From: Neckera pumila | Lineage: Eukaryota > Streptophyta > Bryopsida > Hypnales > Neckeraceae | Length of the DNA: 64,000 bases | Direction of reading: 5' to 3' | Assembly: GCA_963969595.1 (NCBI GenBank) | Contig: OZ018408.1 | Coordinates: 12,893,823-12,957,822 of the forward strand | Part shown: in pieces, positions 25,773 to 36,480 of the stretch | Position numbering within the stretch: position 1 is the first letter of the stretch | How the letters are laid out: each line of letters opens with the position of its first letter | Program-made: the position numbers and the translations under genes | The notes under the pieces: model-generated | What the model was told of the DNA's origin: nothing | The model's input: only the letters and a program-made list of their open reading frames with translations | Database searches by the model: none

Positions 25773-28700
25773 TTAGAATGAAAGCCACTCATTGAAATAG
25801 ACACAAGTCTCTGGTGATATGAGACCACCAGGTGAACACTCGTGTAAAACCTGCAAAATTAAACAAACAAGCACTTGAGCTGCAAGTTATAGGACAGAGA
25901 CCTGATCCCCACTTCTATAGTGACCCTAGTTACCAACAACTCACTACTCATACACTTGGTTAAAATGATTGTAAGCATGACTTGGCTCAATATGTAAGGC
26001 CATTGATCTTTGAATGGAAATGGGGATGTCTACTTTCACCAATCGTGGCCTACAATCTCACTTTGAAATTGGATAAAACACTCCTACACGCTGATAAAAA
26101 ATTCTCCCAAGAGATTGGGTTCCTGTACCCCAAGGTCTACACAATTCTATAGGTCTCCCCAAATTTGAAATCCTAGATGTGCAAAATGATTAAAGTGACG
26201 CATATGAAATCCCTCACCTAAAACCAAGATCCTGAAACTGTGACGAGCAAGACATGATTTCCAACATTAGACCGAGATAGAAAAACACACTTACAGGACA
26301 GATGCCACAAGGAATGCTTGTAAGTGCTGACGTCTCGGGTATACGCGATTTGGCAACCCTGTAACACAAAGTTTGCTACACCACATATGTCATGTTAATG
26401 CACATGTGGAAAACTGGAAGTTCAAATCTTGCATTAAGAACCCTCAAATCATTTGATAGCAAAGTTAAAACAGTCCAAAGATACTCACAGAGGAAAATGT
26501 TGCACCACCCATTGTCTCCTCAACATCTCCATCCAATACAAGGGTATCCATGATCTACACGAACAGAAAAGTATTTCATATAGATTTTCCTCTCAGTAAA
26601 TCCTCTGCGCAAAAAGACTGAAGATTCACTCAAAATCTTAAGCTCCTGTTGAGATAATACTCAAATCGTATGATTGAGTAGGTAATACTCACAGAATGGA
26701 CAACTTTAACTCCTAAGGGCCCCAAATGGCCAAGCGCGGTCGCTTCCATATCTAGTGGAGCTGAAATAAACCGTTTAGGAAGATTTAAAGAATATAACAA
26801 TACCAAAAGAAAGTGGAAATCATGCCCTATATTTTTCAATGGTAGAAATATGCTTTGGAAGTTACTACAGTCAACTATTAGCTAGTAATGTGTAAATTCA
26901 ATTCTTAGTTTGGGGACTTAGGGGTTATGGAATCCTACTATAACCCCTAAGTGCCCGAATGGCCAAAATTGGACGCTTTCGTATCTATAGGAATTGAAAT
27001 AAAACATTCAGGAAGCTTCACGCATGAAGTGAAACCAACCTAGAAAATCAAATCCCATGAATAGGACACCATCTTTCAATTGAAGACCAATATCTAGCAA
27101 CTAAGGGAAACCCTAAAGAACGGCAATAGACCAGATGCCCACCTGCTTGAACTCTTCTAACCCAAGCTCAACCTGGGTAATACCAGACTTGCGAATAGCA
27201 TCTGCAATTGCTTCCAAATCGGCCAATCCCTACATGCACACACATTCCGTCCCTGCAATGAGATTCCAACCTGATGAGATGGCCTCAAAAATAATACTCA
27301 AATACTGCCAGGAAAGCAAGATGCAGTAGAGAGTCACACCAGCATGTCTTGACCAGGTTCACATGCTTGAACGAAGGTCAACGATGCTCTCAAGACATGA
27401 CTCCGATTTATGAAGAGACATCATACCCTGAATGAGGAAGATTTACACTGAAGAGCTTTAAGAGATTTTAGAAGCTTGCCTGCCTCGTAATGAATTGCAA
27501 GCATTGCTGCTTAACAACGTCCACAAATTCTGCATCATAGTCTTGCTCAGTGTAAAAAGCACCACCAGTGACCTCCCGAGATGGAGTCAACTCAAATAGC
27601 ATATACACCTTACGATTCTTGTTCTGCAGCAATATCCAGGATTTTAAGGACAGTGCGAAGTGTAAGAAGCATCACAGACTTACGTGCTTTAGGAGGAATA
27701 AGCCAACACCAACACGGTTGAATTCAAAGTTGCCATGGGCAAGCAACAATTTATGCCAATCTATAATAGATTGCAGACCAAAAATTTCAACGGGCATGTT
27801 GGCAATGCATGCATTCAACCTAGAACGACGATCCACTTGATACACTCGAGAACTATCCACAAAAGTCTGAAAATGAGCCTCAAGTTTTCAGCAGTTTTCA
27901 ACAGGTCGAATAGAGATTTTCTCTTATTCAATTTTACTTATTTTTCGACCAACACATGAATGTTCTTCAGTGATTCTCGTGATATAAATTGTCACTGTCT
28001 GAATGATATTTTTCACAGCATGATCAATTGAATTGGAGGTTTCATAATCACGAATCTTTCGTTCTTAGTAATGGGTTCGCTGTAATATGGATGGACAAGG
28101 GAATCGCACCGTAACAGTCTTCACGGATTTGACCAAGCTTCGACCCTCCAAATTCTTCAAGGCCTTATGAATTTGCGGCTGTTGCAAGTTAGTTCTTCTC
28201 TTCAAGTCTGCAGTCCATATACCTGCAAGAAGGGAACAAGGGTTAATGATTCTTAGAAAATAGGCCAACCCATCTCCTTCGTTAAGTGCAATGCAACTCG
28301 ATTCAAAATAATATCGGCTTGCGAAAGATCAGCCGATCATGCGGCAATTCACAACCACTTCGTCACTGTAAGAGCCTCCTGCAATACCTTGATTTGCAGC
28401 TGCTTCAATAGATTGGTACACCAGCATGTCTTCTGAAGTCAGGCCTTTGAACCTGCACATCTACACAATTGAGCCATGGGTTGCAAGCGCTATACTCGTG
28501 AATGACAAGCCCTAAACCCTAACCCTAAATCTCTTGGGACTTGTTCTCAAAATATTGTTGTTGATACATGATTTCCTGCTTCAATCACCATAACATTTCA
28601 TCAACGCTGCAACGACCTACTAAATGTATCAAGAACGCAAACTTACTTCACAGCTACTTCGGAGCTTTGCTCCTTGTACACGATGTTGTCCCCCTGCGTA

Positions 28701-29471
28701 AACACCTGCAACTTTTGCTGCATCATACACAATTTAATTCCACTTCAGAAACAAGCAACCTTTTGAAATATGACGATCAGAAATTTGTTTATTCTGTAAA
28801 ACCCTAATCACAACATTATTGCGGATCTTCTCGAACACCCTTGGAATCGATGAATAGTGAGCCAATCCAGATTCTTTTGAACCCAATCTGAAGCTCATAT
28901 TGTCTTTGCAAAGGCAGGTGCGTCTCAGAATAGAATTCTTCATCTCCTTTCATCTAGTCCTAAACCCTAAACCCTAGCCGAGGCACAGCTGCAATAAACA
29001 AGAGCATCACAGGGTCAATGCTGCAATACCTTCGACAGTAACCAGTTCAGGGCCTGGCTCAAAAGCTCCAAATCAGTGATTTCTTCATCCACTACTTTCT
29101 GAGGCAATCCCTGCGCATCTCCAACACCCAATCCCCAACTCAATAATACTCCATATCAACCCAAGCCTCCATAACCAATCTGGGCAGGAATTCTCCCACA
29201 AGCTAACAACAAAACCTGCCCACACAAGCAATCAGACTCTCATTCACCGTTTCATCAATCACCCACTCCACTCCACTCCATTCCACGCCAATTGATCACC
29301 CCAGACCCACAAAACTCCATCTCTTTCTCTTCTCGGAAACGAACCCAGAACCAATTCCAACAAAACAAAAACAATTGAACAAGAGGTAAGCGAAATCGAC
29401 AGTACATCGGGATGCGCACGACAAAGGTCCAACAATTTGTTGATGGTGTGCCGCAATACAGCAGACGCCAT
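25773..29471 (-). CDS. RPC6: RNA polymerase III subunit RPC6 (RPC34/RPC39), 10 exons
   Basis: Ten exons give 283 aa in one frame: 29471-29406, 29110-29030, 28717-28647, 28452-28388, 28222-28110, 27623-27480, 27229-27143, 26554-26489, 26375-26295 and 25850-25773. RPC6 is part of the RPC3-RPC6-RPC7 subcomplex that opens the promoter and contacts TFIIIB. The tandem winged-helix region is clear (KGIW-type motif as QGIWTADLKRRTNLQQPQIHK, then KNLEGRSLVKSVKTVT, RKVYMLFEL and EVTGGAFYTEQ). The C-terminus has CGICP...HEC...ETC, the four cysteines that fit the Fe-S site of this family, followed by YFNEWLSF. The length is close to animal RPC6 (about 316 aa). All junctions are GT-AG except the intron 6 donor, which reads CAG/GCAAGC. 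The start at MASAVLR is chosen because it gives the usual short N-terminus; an upstream in-frame ATG at 29672 exists. Confidence 0.93.
26710..26924. mobile_element. Degenerate TTAA element in RPC6 intron 7
   Basis: TTAA at 26706-26709 is followed by CTCCTAAGGGCCCC. The other end reads GGGGACTTAGGGG followed by TTAT at 26925-26928. A further CCCCTAAGTGCCC terminus begins at 26944, in direct orientation to the first. This indicates repeated insertion of the TTAA family in the intron. Confidence 0.45.
27684..27866 (-). other. Candidate in-frame cassette exon in RPC6 intron 5
   Basis: TTTTCAG precedes 27866, and AAGCAC/GTAAGT marks a strong donor at 27683. The 183-nt segment (61 codons) is open in the frame set by exons 5 and 6, which are both phase 0, so inclusion would add 61 aa without a frame change. 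The peptide (containing LQSIIDWHKLLLAHGNFEF) is not part of the RPC6 fold I know, and the gene translates correctly without it. It could be an alternative exon, an exonised repeat, or chance. Confidence 0.35.
28510..28530 (+). repeat. Telomere-like (telo-box) motif in RPC6 intron 3
   Basis: CCCTAAACCCTAACCCTAAA matches plant telomeric repeats and telo-box elements. A second run is in intron 2 at 28959-28979. They may be regulatory or simply interstitial telomere-like DNA. Confidence 0.6.
28959..28979 (+). repeat. Telomere-like (telo-box) motif in RPC6 intron 2
   Basis: CCTAAACCCTAAACCCTAGC forms two overlapping telo-box cores (AAACCCTA), similar to the run at 28510. Confidence 0.6.
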
Positions 29472-29805
29472 GTCGCCCCTCTTCCAATTGCACCACAAAC
29501 CGCATACACCAATCAAAGCCCAAAAATGAGGGTCGTGCACATGAGCCCAAACGGCCCGTCTGCAACAAAGTTTTGTTGCGAGTGAAAACGAGAAAGCAGC
29601 GCTGGCTCTCACAATAGCACCGAGGTCTCTTGGCTTGTTCGGAGCAGTCAGGCGTGTGTCTGGACAGTCCATAGAGCGGACTATTTTGTCACTACCGTAG
29701 TTAGGGTTTCGGGGGGGTTGCTTTTATTTTTTCCCCTTTTTTTTCTTTTAAATTTAATTTTTGACACAAGTGAAAACTTGTTTTTATCTAAATCAATACC
29801 TTAAA

Positions 29806-30026
29806 TTTGTTTGTTTGTTTGTTTGTTTGTTTGTTTGTTTGTTTGTTTGTTTGTTTGTTTGTTTGTTTGTTTGTTTGTTTGTTTGTTTGTTTGTTTGTTT
29901 GTTTGTTTGTTTGTTTGTTTGTTTGTTTGTTTGTTTGTTTGTTTGTTTGTTTGTTTGTTTGTTTGTTTGTTTGTTTGTTTGTTTGTTTGTTTGTTTGTTT
30001 GTTTGTTTGTTTGTTTGTTTGTTTGT
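29806..30026. repeat. (TTTG)n tetranucleotide microsatellite
   Basis: There are about 55 perfect, uninterrupted TTTG units (221 bp), about 335 bp upstream of the RPC6 start codon. All frames through it are open (Phe-Val-Cys-Leu or Lys-Gln-Thr-Asn repeats), but this is an artefact of the repeat and not a gene. Confidence 0.97.
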
Positions 30027-30222
30027 AGCATGGACAACTTCCTGACCGTGTGTCCTCCGGCCGCGTGCTTGGTACCGTCGGAAAGCTCTCGCCGAGGAGG
30101 GGTGCACCGGCTTGGTTTCTTGGCGTTTGGAGCGGTGGTGCAAAAGTTATTGAATTTTAAAGTATTTATTGATTAAAAAATTAGAAAATTACTTTTACTT
30201 TGATTTTGGTGGCGTTCTTGGT

Positions 30223-30292
30223 ACTGGGAGTGGAACCGGGAGTAGAACTGGGAGTAGAATCGGAAGTAGAACCAGGAGTGGAACCGGGAGTA
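30223..30292 (+). repeat. 12-bp minisatellite, about 6 units
   Basis: The unit is approximately GGGAGTAGAACC with small variants. Because 12 is a multiple of three, one frame reads a repeating Gly-Val-Glu-Pro-like peptide, but no flanking gene was found. Confidence 0.7.
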
Positions 30293-30561
30293 GATGAAAA
30301 TTGGACCAACGGCACAGGGTCACACTAGTGTTTATTGAAAATAGATATTTAGAATATAGCTAAAATTTAAACATTTATTGAAATAGCTAAATTTTATTGA
30401 ATTTGAACTCAACTAATGAAACAAAGTTTATCAAGTGTAGTTTCTATTCCAATTGGAAATTTGGAAAATTCAATAGTTTATTGCAATTTTTACTAAGGTC
30501 CTATTACAAGACTTTGTTGAATGATATAATAACTTTGGTTTACACCATGATGTAAAATACT

Positions 30562-30797
30562 CATTAGAGGGGATTCGGGGCCTAGGAGGGCCATTTCAGG
30601 CCCATTCCCTAATCTAGTCAAATTCAGTGAATAGCGGTACGGGTTGTCAGATTTTATTTTATTTTCAAAATATCTTTTTAAGCAAAAAATAAAATTATGA
30701 CGTGGCAGACGTTAGCCAACTACTGCAGCTGCGTTCCCGCAGGTTGGGAACGTAAGGGAATTCACAGCCCTCCAAGACCTCCAAATTTCTTCTAATG
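30562..30797. mobile_element. MITE family B copy 5
   Basis: The left end is CATTAGAGGGGATTCGGGGC. The right end in reverse complement is CATTAGAAGAAATTTGGAGG. Both carry the GGAGGGC block. The interior is non-coding and 236 bp in total. No target duplication is evident. Confidence 0.6.
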
Positions 30798-31070
30798 ATT
30801 CTTATATAATGTATACTTGTAATGAAAATTTCAGATATTTTGAGAATCTTTTGCAATTGTTTTGAATTTTCTTCACTTTTTTCTTAAAAAATTAACAATT
30901 ATTTCAAATTTTCACAAATTTTTATAACTCATAGAAGATATGTAATTTCATCTCTCAAAGTAAAACATAAAAAATTCATTCATGTATAGTTACAAATTGG
31001 CAACAAACAAAGTGAAGGATTGTGAGGCTTGAATATGTAGTTATTTATGGTCTCATTCCTACAAGGTTAA

Positions 31071-32829
31071 CCCCTCATTCCGCCCTAGAGACCGAAATCT
31101 GTCCTCTCTAGATTTTTGTTGCGGGTTTGCCAACAATAGGTGCATTGGATGCCGTTGAAGTAGAAATAAAAAATGGAGGGTTCAGAGAGGTCGACACGAG
31201 GGTGCTTTGTGATGGGGCCCTAAAGGTTTGCATGAACGGAAATCTAAGTTTCAACCCGGACTGACACTATAAGAAAAGCACGTTTTTGGCTGCGTTAGCA
31301 AAAAATGCGTCGTGTTTTTTCAAACGTCAGATGTTCCCAAAAACGTATACATGTTTTGCAGAAAACATGTACATGTTTTGCAGAAAACGTTTACGTGTTT
31401 TGCAGAAAATGCGACCATGTCATTGTAGACGGCTACGTTTGTGACGACGTCAACTGCGACGTGGCCATGATTTTATATAACAACGCATACAACATAAACT
31501 GCCACATCAGCAAGTAGATTTAGAAAAGGGCAGCCACGTGGCATATTTTGGAAAAAAAATTAGAAATGGATGGATGGACGTTGGGCCAAATGTTTGAAAC
31601 AACTGGTTGGGTGTTGGACTAGACATTTGAGACAACGTAGGCTAATTATCCCATATTGTTTGTCTCACCATGGACAAAGAATGGGTACAAATATGACCAT
31701 AAAAATCTTCATTTTCACGTAATTTTATCATCAAGATAAATTTGATGGTAAATGGTAAGTTTTTTTAAATTCTTGGTGAATTCTACTTTTTTTTTATTGC
31801 ATAATTTTATTGATTAATTTCTGTTGACTAGTTATTCTTTGAAAAATGAGTTGGATGAAAAAAATGGGTTGGATGAAAAATAGACTGGATGAAAAAATGG
31901 GCTAGATGAAAAATGGATTGGATGAAAAAAATGGGTAGATGAAAAAAATGGGTTGGAAGAAAAAATTGCCTACATGGCCCTGCGTGGATGAAAAATTTGC
32001 CTACGTGCCTCCACGTGTCTTCATTTTGTGAGCTTAGAAGACCTTGTTCTGTAGGACGTTAGAAAAAAACAAGCCAGAAATTCGCACATTTTTTGAGATC
32101 CTGTCACATTTTTTGCTTGTCTACCGTGACACAATTTTAGGTGACATCAACGTTGACAATAGCCATGTCAAAATAGACATCATACGACGTTTTTTCTGAC
32201 ATTTTAAAAAAGGCCAGTTTCTTATAGTGTGACAAATATCAGACATGGCAATTGGTGCCCTTTGTCCATATTTTGATCGGACAAGACCAATCAGAGACAG
32301 CTGCGCTTGTTGAGCTGCGTGGGCCTCTCTGCGGCCAGAGCCTGGATTAGCTGATACTGAACCCACACCAATTTCAGGTAGCAAATTGGACCGACTATTG
32401 CCCGTTCACATGTCTCCTGAAGCCGGTCACAAAGTTGCCCTGCAACGCGTGTCATCTGCCATTTTCCTACTTCGATTTGCCTTGATGACTTTGCAAATTG
32501 GCACTCCAATCTGTTTGTCAGATTCCTCCACTTCATGAAAGCGGGACCTAGATCCGTCATTGGAGGTGCAAGCAGCCTATGTGCAAACATCAAAGAACAA
32601 AAAGCACGGCATTGTTTTGTGCAAAGTCATCCATGATCTAACGTTATGATGTTACGCTGTGTCGCATCATTTTTCAATCGAAAAAGAACTCCCTCATCGC
32701 CTCGAAGGCTTCTTTGCAAATCAATGGTGAACTTCAAAATATTTGCGTTGATTTTTCGCTAGGTCTCATTAACTTTAGACTGCTCTAAAAACGAGTTCCA
32801 TATGTTGTTTGAGTTGGGCCAGTGAGGGG
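31071..32829. mobile_element. TTAA-flanked element carrying a nested CACTA element
   Basis: The ends CCCCTCATTCCGCCC and, in reverse complement, CCCCTCACTGGCCC are flanked by TTAA at 31067-31070 and 32830-32833. Subtracting the CACTA insert (31265-32229) leaves about 790 bp, similar to other TTAA elements here. Open frames at 32.12-32.59 kb (-) show no recognised transposase. Confidence 0.6.
31265..32229. mobile_element. Non-autonomous CACTA (En/Spm) element
   Basis: The ends are CACTATAAGAAAAGCACG and, in reverse complement, CACTATAAGAAACTGGCC. They are flanked by a perfect 3-bp TGA duplication (31262-31264, 32230-32232), which is diagnostic of CACTA transposons. The left subterminal region repeats GCAGAAAAC with ACATGTTTT (about 31356-31410), as expected of TNPA-type binding sites. 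The right part has about seven GATGAAAAA(A)TGG units (31850-31975). No transposase is present. Confidence 0.8.
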
Positions 32830-33241
32830 TTAAGGTAACTCCATCTAATTGTGATTTTTCTTTAAATTTGGCATTTATAAATTCTTGTTTAGTATATATT
32901 GTTTTTATTCATGAGAGCCTAACTATGCTTTAGGATACACCTAGCGCTCTGAAAATACATAGTTTATTCATATGGTGTCAACGAAATGAGTTCTAAAAGA
33001 ATCTAGGATCCTCTTTTGACTACCAATAGTGTGCAACAAGGCTTTTACAGTTGAATAATAGGAAATATATCCCAAAACTAATTTAGATGATAAGAGGTGT
33101 TGTATTGTAGCAATTTGCGTGACATTGATGCTAGGGGATAAAAGTGTCTTTTAGATTGCCAACCAACCTTCTTTCATATTGAAGAATAATTGATTTTAAT
33201 GCATGTTTTTTGTGTGCAACTTCTCTAAAGGCTTTATTCAA

Positions 33242-33427
33242 AACATTCAGTAGTATGTTATGGCATTGCCTTTGTTATACAATGGAGGATGTGGAATGTT
33301 CCACATCCAACAGCCTTTGCATCCTCCACCTACTCAACAGCTGCTGATAAAGTACAGTTGGATGCGAAATCTTCCACACCCGCCATTGTAGAGCAAAGGC
33401 AGTGCTATAACATGCTATTGAATGTTA
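33242..33427. repeat. Foldback family F copy 1
   Basis: Nearly the whole element is an inverted repeat with arms of about 70 bp. The left arm reads AACATTCAGTAGTATGTTAT and the right arm in reverse complement reads AACATTCAATAGCATGTTAT, followed in both by GCCTTTG, ACAATGG and CATCCAAC blocks. It could form a long hairpin RNA. Confidence 0.6.
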
Positions 33428-33704
33428 TGTCTACATCATTGAGTTGACTACCATTCATAACAATTGTTTTTTAATTTAATAAAGGATAGTTTATCAATTT
33501 ATCAATAACATGATATACATATATAATATAATTTAATATTTTGAATGCTTTCCCCTTAAAACTTGATCTTGTCATACAAAATGACTTCTTTTGATTTTGA
33601 GCAAAATTAAGAAAATAAAGCTTTTGAAGTTTAGTTTCTACTTTATTTGAAAATTTATAAAAAATCCTTAAAAGAAAAAATTTATTGAAGTTTGAAGTTA
33701 TTAA

Positions 33705-33943
33705 CCCCTGAGCGCCTAGCTCAAGTTTACAAAAATCCAGACCCTTTGGAGTTCATTCTAATCAAACTATCATCTAAAAAGAGATCCACATACACTAACC
33801 GTGCGGATTGGTAGTAGAAACAAGCTCGGAGCTCAAGGGAAAGGGACATGTTTTGACCGTATTATTCAAAAAATTATAGTAGTCAAATAAAGAAATTTTT
33901 TAATTTTAGAGAGACAGGATCATGTCGCTGGGGCGCTCAAGGG
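33705..33943. mobile_element. TTAA-flanked piggyBac-like element, copy 2
   Basis: The ends CCCCTGAGCGCCTAGC and, in reverse complement, CCCTTGAGCGCCCCAGC are flanked by TTAA at 33701-33704 and 33944-33947. It is 239 bp long and non-coding. Confidence 0.62.
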
Positions 33944-34434
33944 TTAAGACCTATTGTCAATTTTCTAAATATAAAATGATTTCTTCATACTATTAAATAT
34001 AAAATGATTTCTTCATACTAGGATGACATTTTATTATGAAGTTATGAAATTAAAAAAAATCATGTTTTGTATTTGATACAAAGAGTTCAAAACATCTCGA
34101 ATTTTCAAAATGAATGCACCATAGATTTTACACATTATAGACAAATCTAGGACAATCTTAATCCAAATATATCAAATCCACAAATAAATTTTGAGGTAGT
34201 TTTTTTTTAAAATTTGCACATTCTATCATATTACTTAATATATACATGCAAAATTTTAGAAGTATGCAAGAGATTTAATTTGGATAGCATATCTTTTGAT
34301 TCAAATATTGGATCAAAATATTTTTTATTCCCACGTAAAAATGTAAATTGACATCTTGTATAAAAAAACATTAAACCCAAAATAGAGAGATTCATATAGT
34401 ATTGTATTTATAGGAATCTAAATAAAATTTCAAT

Positions 34435-34864
34435 CACTACAAGAGAAAGGGGTGTTTTAAGTATAGTCCTAGTAGTATAGTTTATACATCAAAAAGTGTA
34501 GAACTTGCGATTTGTCAACAGTTATCATGTGGTTATTATTGTTTCATGGGTTTGCACGTTAATATACAATTTAGCGCATCACTGTGATGCATTACTTTAC
34601 AATTTGTTACATTGTTACAATGCATTACTTTCAATTGAAAGTAATGCAAACCCATGAAACAACAATAACCACATGATAACTATTGACAAATCGCAGGTTC
34701 AGAACTTTGTGATGTAAATAATGACATTTTAAGGAGATTTTTGGTATAATTTTATTAGAAATACATGTATTTTTTGTAAAATTTACTAAAAATCTTTAAA
34801 ATGTCATTACTTATAAAACTATACTACTACAACTATACTTTAAACACCCCTTTTTCTTATGGTG
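34435..34864. mobile_element. CACTA MITE with nested long palindrome
   Basis: The left end is CACTACAAGAGAAAGGGGTG. The right end in reverse complement is CACCATAAGAAAAAGGGGTG. Both are flanked by AAT (34432-34434, 34865-34867), a CACTA-type 3-bp duplication. The interior has inverted arms of about 70 bp (34486-34560 against 34640-34706) around a loop that itself contains GCATCACTGTGATGC and TTACTTTCAATTGAAAGTAA. A related element is at 49678. Confidence 0.75.
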
Positions 34865-35519
34865 AATTGTTTGGAAAATTGTGCTTAACAAGTTACATTA
34901 TCCACCTAGTGCCTTCAAGTCCATATTTTAGATAAAATCAATTTTGTTTTTATTGGCATCAAATTTCATTGGATAAATATCTATATTGTATAATCCAATC
35001 ACATGGATATAATCTATGAGATCAACTACAACTTTGTTTGAAGGTTATCAATAAATTATTTGTCTATATTGTAGTGTTGAATACAGTCCCATATTTTTGA
35101 AAATTTGGACTATCTCAAGTTTGAATAGGATTCTAAAAACTACCTTCTTTCATGACCAATGTCATGAAATATTGATATTAAGGCAATTGATATATTCCTA
35201 TAAAAGCATAACAATAAAAATTCCAAAATTTCCAAAAAAGATTTGAGCATTAAAGATTGACTTCTAAGTACTCAACCATCTACTTGGTGAATGATGAATG
35301 TTGTAAAGAGTGCACTTCATCCAATTAATATTTGTTGAAAGAGCTTCAAGAAAAATTGTGTCATATATCAATGAAAAGAAGAAAAAAATCACTACTGTTT
35401 ACATAAATCAAGGATATACTAGACATTTTGGAAGAGTTCCAATTATTTTTACATATTGAAAACATGAGTCTACCCGAGTTTTGAATTGGTTTGTGGTACA
35501 CTAAGAAACAATACTTTAA

Positions 35520-36476
35520 CCTCTAGGCATCAAATTCTGGTGTTGACAAAACTGAATTTGAAGTTAAATAAAATCCTACTAAATTAATAGTTTTGCTGGT
35601 TTGTATATTTGAAAAATTATTTTTGAAGTCTAGTTTTAGCATCCCAAACTTGATTTCAAAAATTCATGATTTGACTTTTTAACTAAGATTTTGTGTAAGG
35701 ATATCTAGTTCAAATCTTGATTTTCCTGGTGTATTTGAAAATGAACCTCAAATACACTAGATCTTTGAAAAAAAATCACATTAGAAATTAATGAAAAAAA
35801 TTGTAAAGTAGATTTTGAAAATTGAAGTTGTAAATTGATTGGAGTTAAGTACATTATGCCCTTTAACCTCACATTAGAGAAAAAATCAACCTTCTAGAAG
35901 GCCTCTCCAGATTGACATGCCAAGCTATTTCAAGCTTGGCCTGTCAACTTGGAAAAGTATCCCCGGTGAGCAATCAAAGTGTATGACTGCTCGCCAAAGT
36001 AGTCAGACTTCACAAATTTATTTTATTTTATTTTATTTTTAAGATTATTATTATTATTATTATTATTTTTAATTTTTTGCTCGTAAATCTGGGTTCCTGT
36101 GCCACTATCACTTCAATTTTAATTGCACGAAAATAGGGGAAAAAATAAATTTTCAGACCCGATAAACTTGGAGGGTTGGTTTTTTTTCTAATGATTTTTT
36201 TGATGACCTCAATTTTAGATTTGACATTTGACAAAAGGATTGAAAGACTTCAAATGACTTTCAAAGTTTTACCCCCCTCATGATCTAATATTATTATTTT
36301 TAAATCCATAAGTGATATTGTTGTGTTTTCTTTTTCCATGCGATCTCTAACATGTCTAATTTGAATTTGTACAGTTACAGTTTAAAAAAATTTGGTAAAA
36401 CTTATCAAACGTTGCTTGTGTGTTCAATTCAAAGCAAATTCCAAGAAGCTTAAAAAAGGTCTTAGACAATTCGGGG
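35520..36476. mobile_element. TTAA-flanked element interrupted by a MITE
   Basis: TTAA occurs at 35516-35519 and 36477-36480. The left end is CCTCTAGGCATCAAATTC and the right end in reverse complement is CCCCGAATTG. Its body aligns block by block with the reverse complement of the 20874-21508 element (AAATACACTAGATCTT, GCCCTTTAACCT, TTGTGTTTTCTTTTT and others). It is broken at 35872-36193 by a family B MITE. Confidence 0.65.
35872..36193. mobile_element. MITE family B copy 4, complete
   Basis: It starts CATTAGAGAAAAAATCAACC and ends TTTTTTTCTAATG. The interior has the family hairpin at about 35917-35953 (TTGACATGCCAAGC...GGCCTGTCAA) and a (TTA)n run at about 36045-36067. Its boundaries are confirmed by comparison with the uninterrupted homologous element at 20.9-21.5 kb. 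Confidence 0.75.
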
Positions 36477-36480
36477 TTAA

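Noticed and set aside
26265..26355. Acceptor TTACAG/GG directly before the RPC6 CGICP exon
   Set aside because: It breaks the frame with exon 8. The upstream acceptor GTAG/CAAACT at 26375 gives phase 0 and adds the conserved CYRV residues.
29259..29672. Longer N-terminal extension of RPC6 from ATG at 29672
   Set aside because: The frame is open, but the family starts close to the first winged helix, and splicing from GAT/GTACTG to exon 2 makes the downstream part of this frame intronic.
29761..30176. Long open frames with FVCL or KQTN repeats
   Set aside because: They arise solely from the (TTTG)n microsatellite being open in all frames. No gene context exists.
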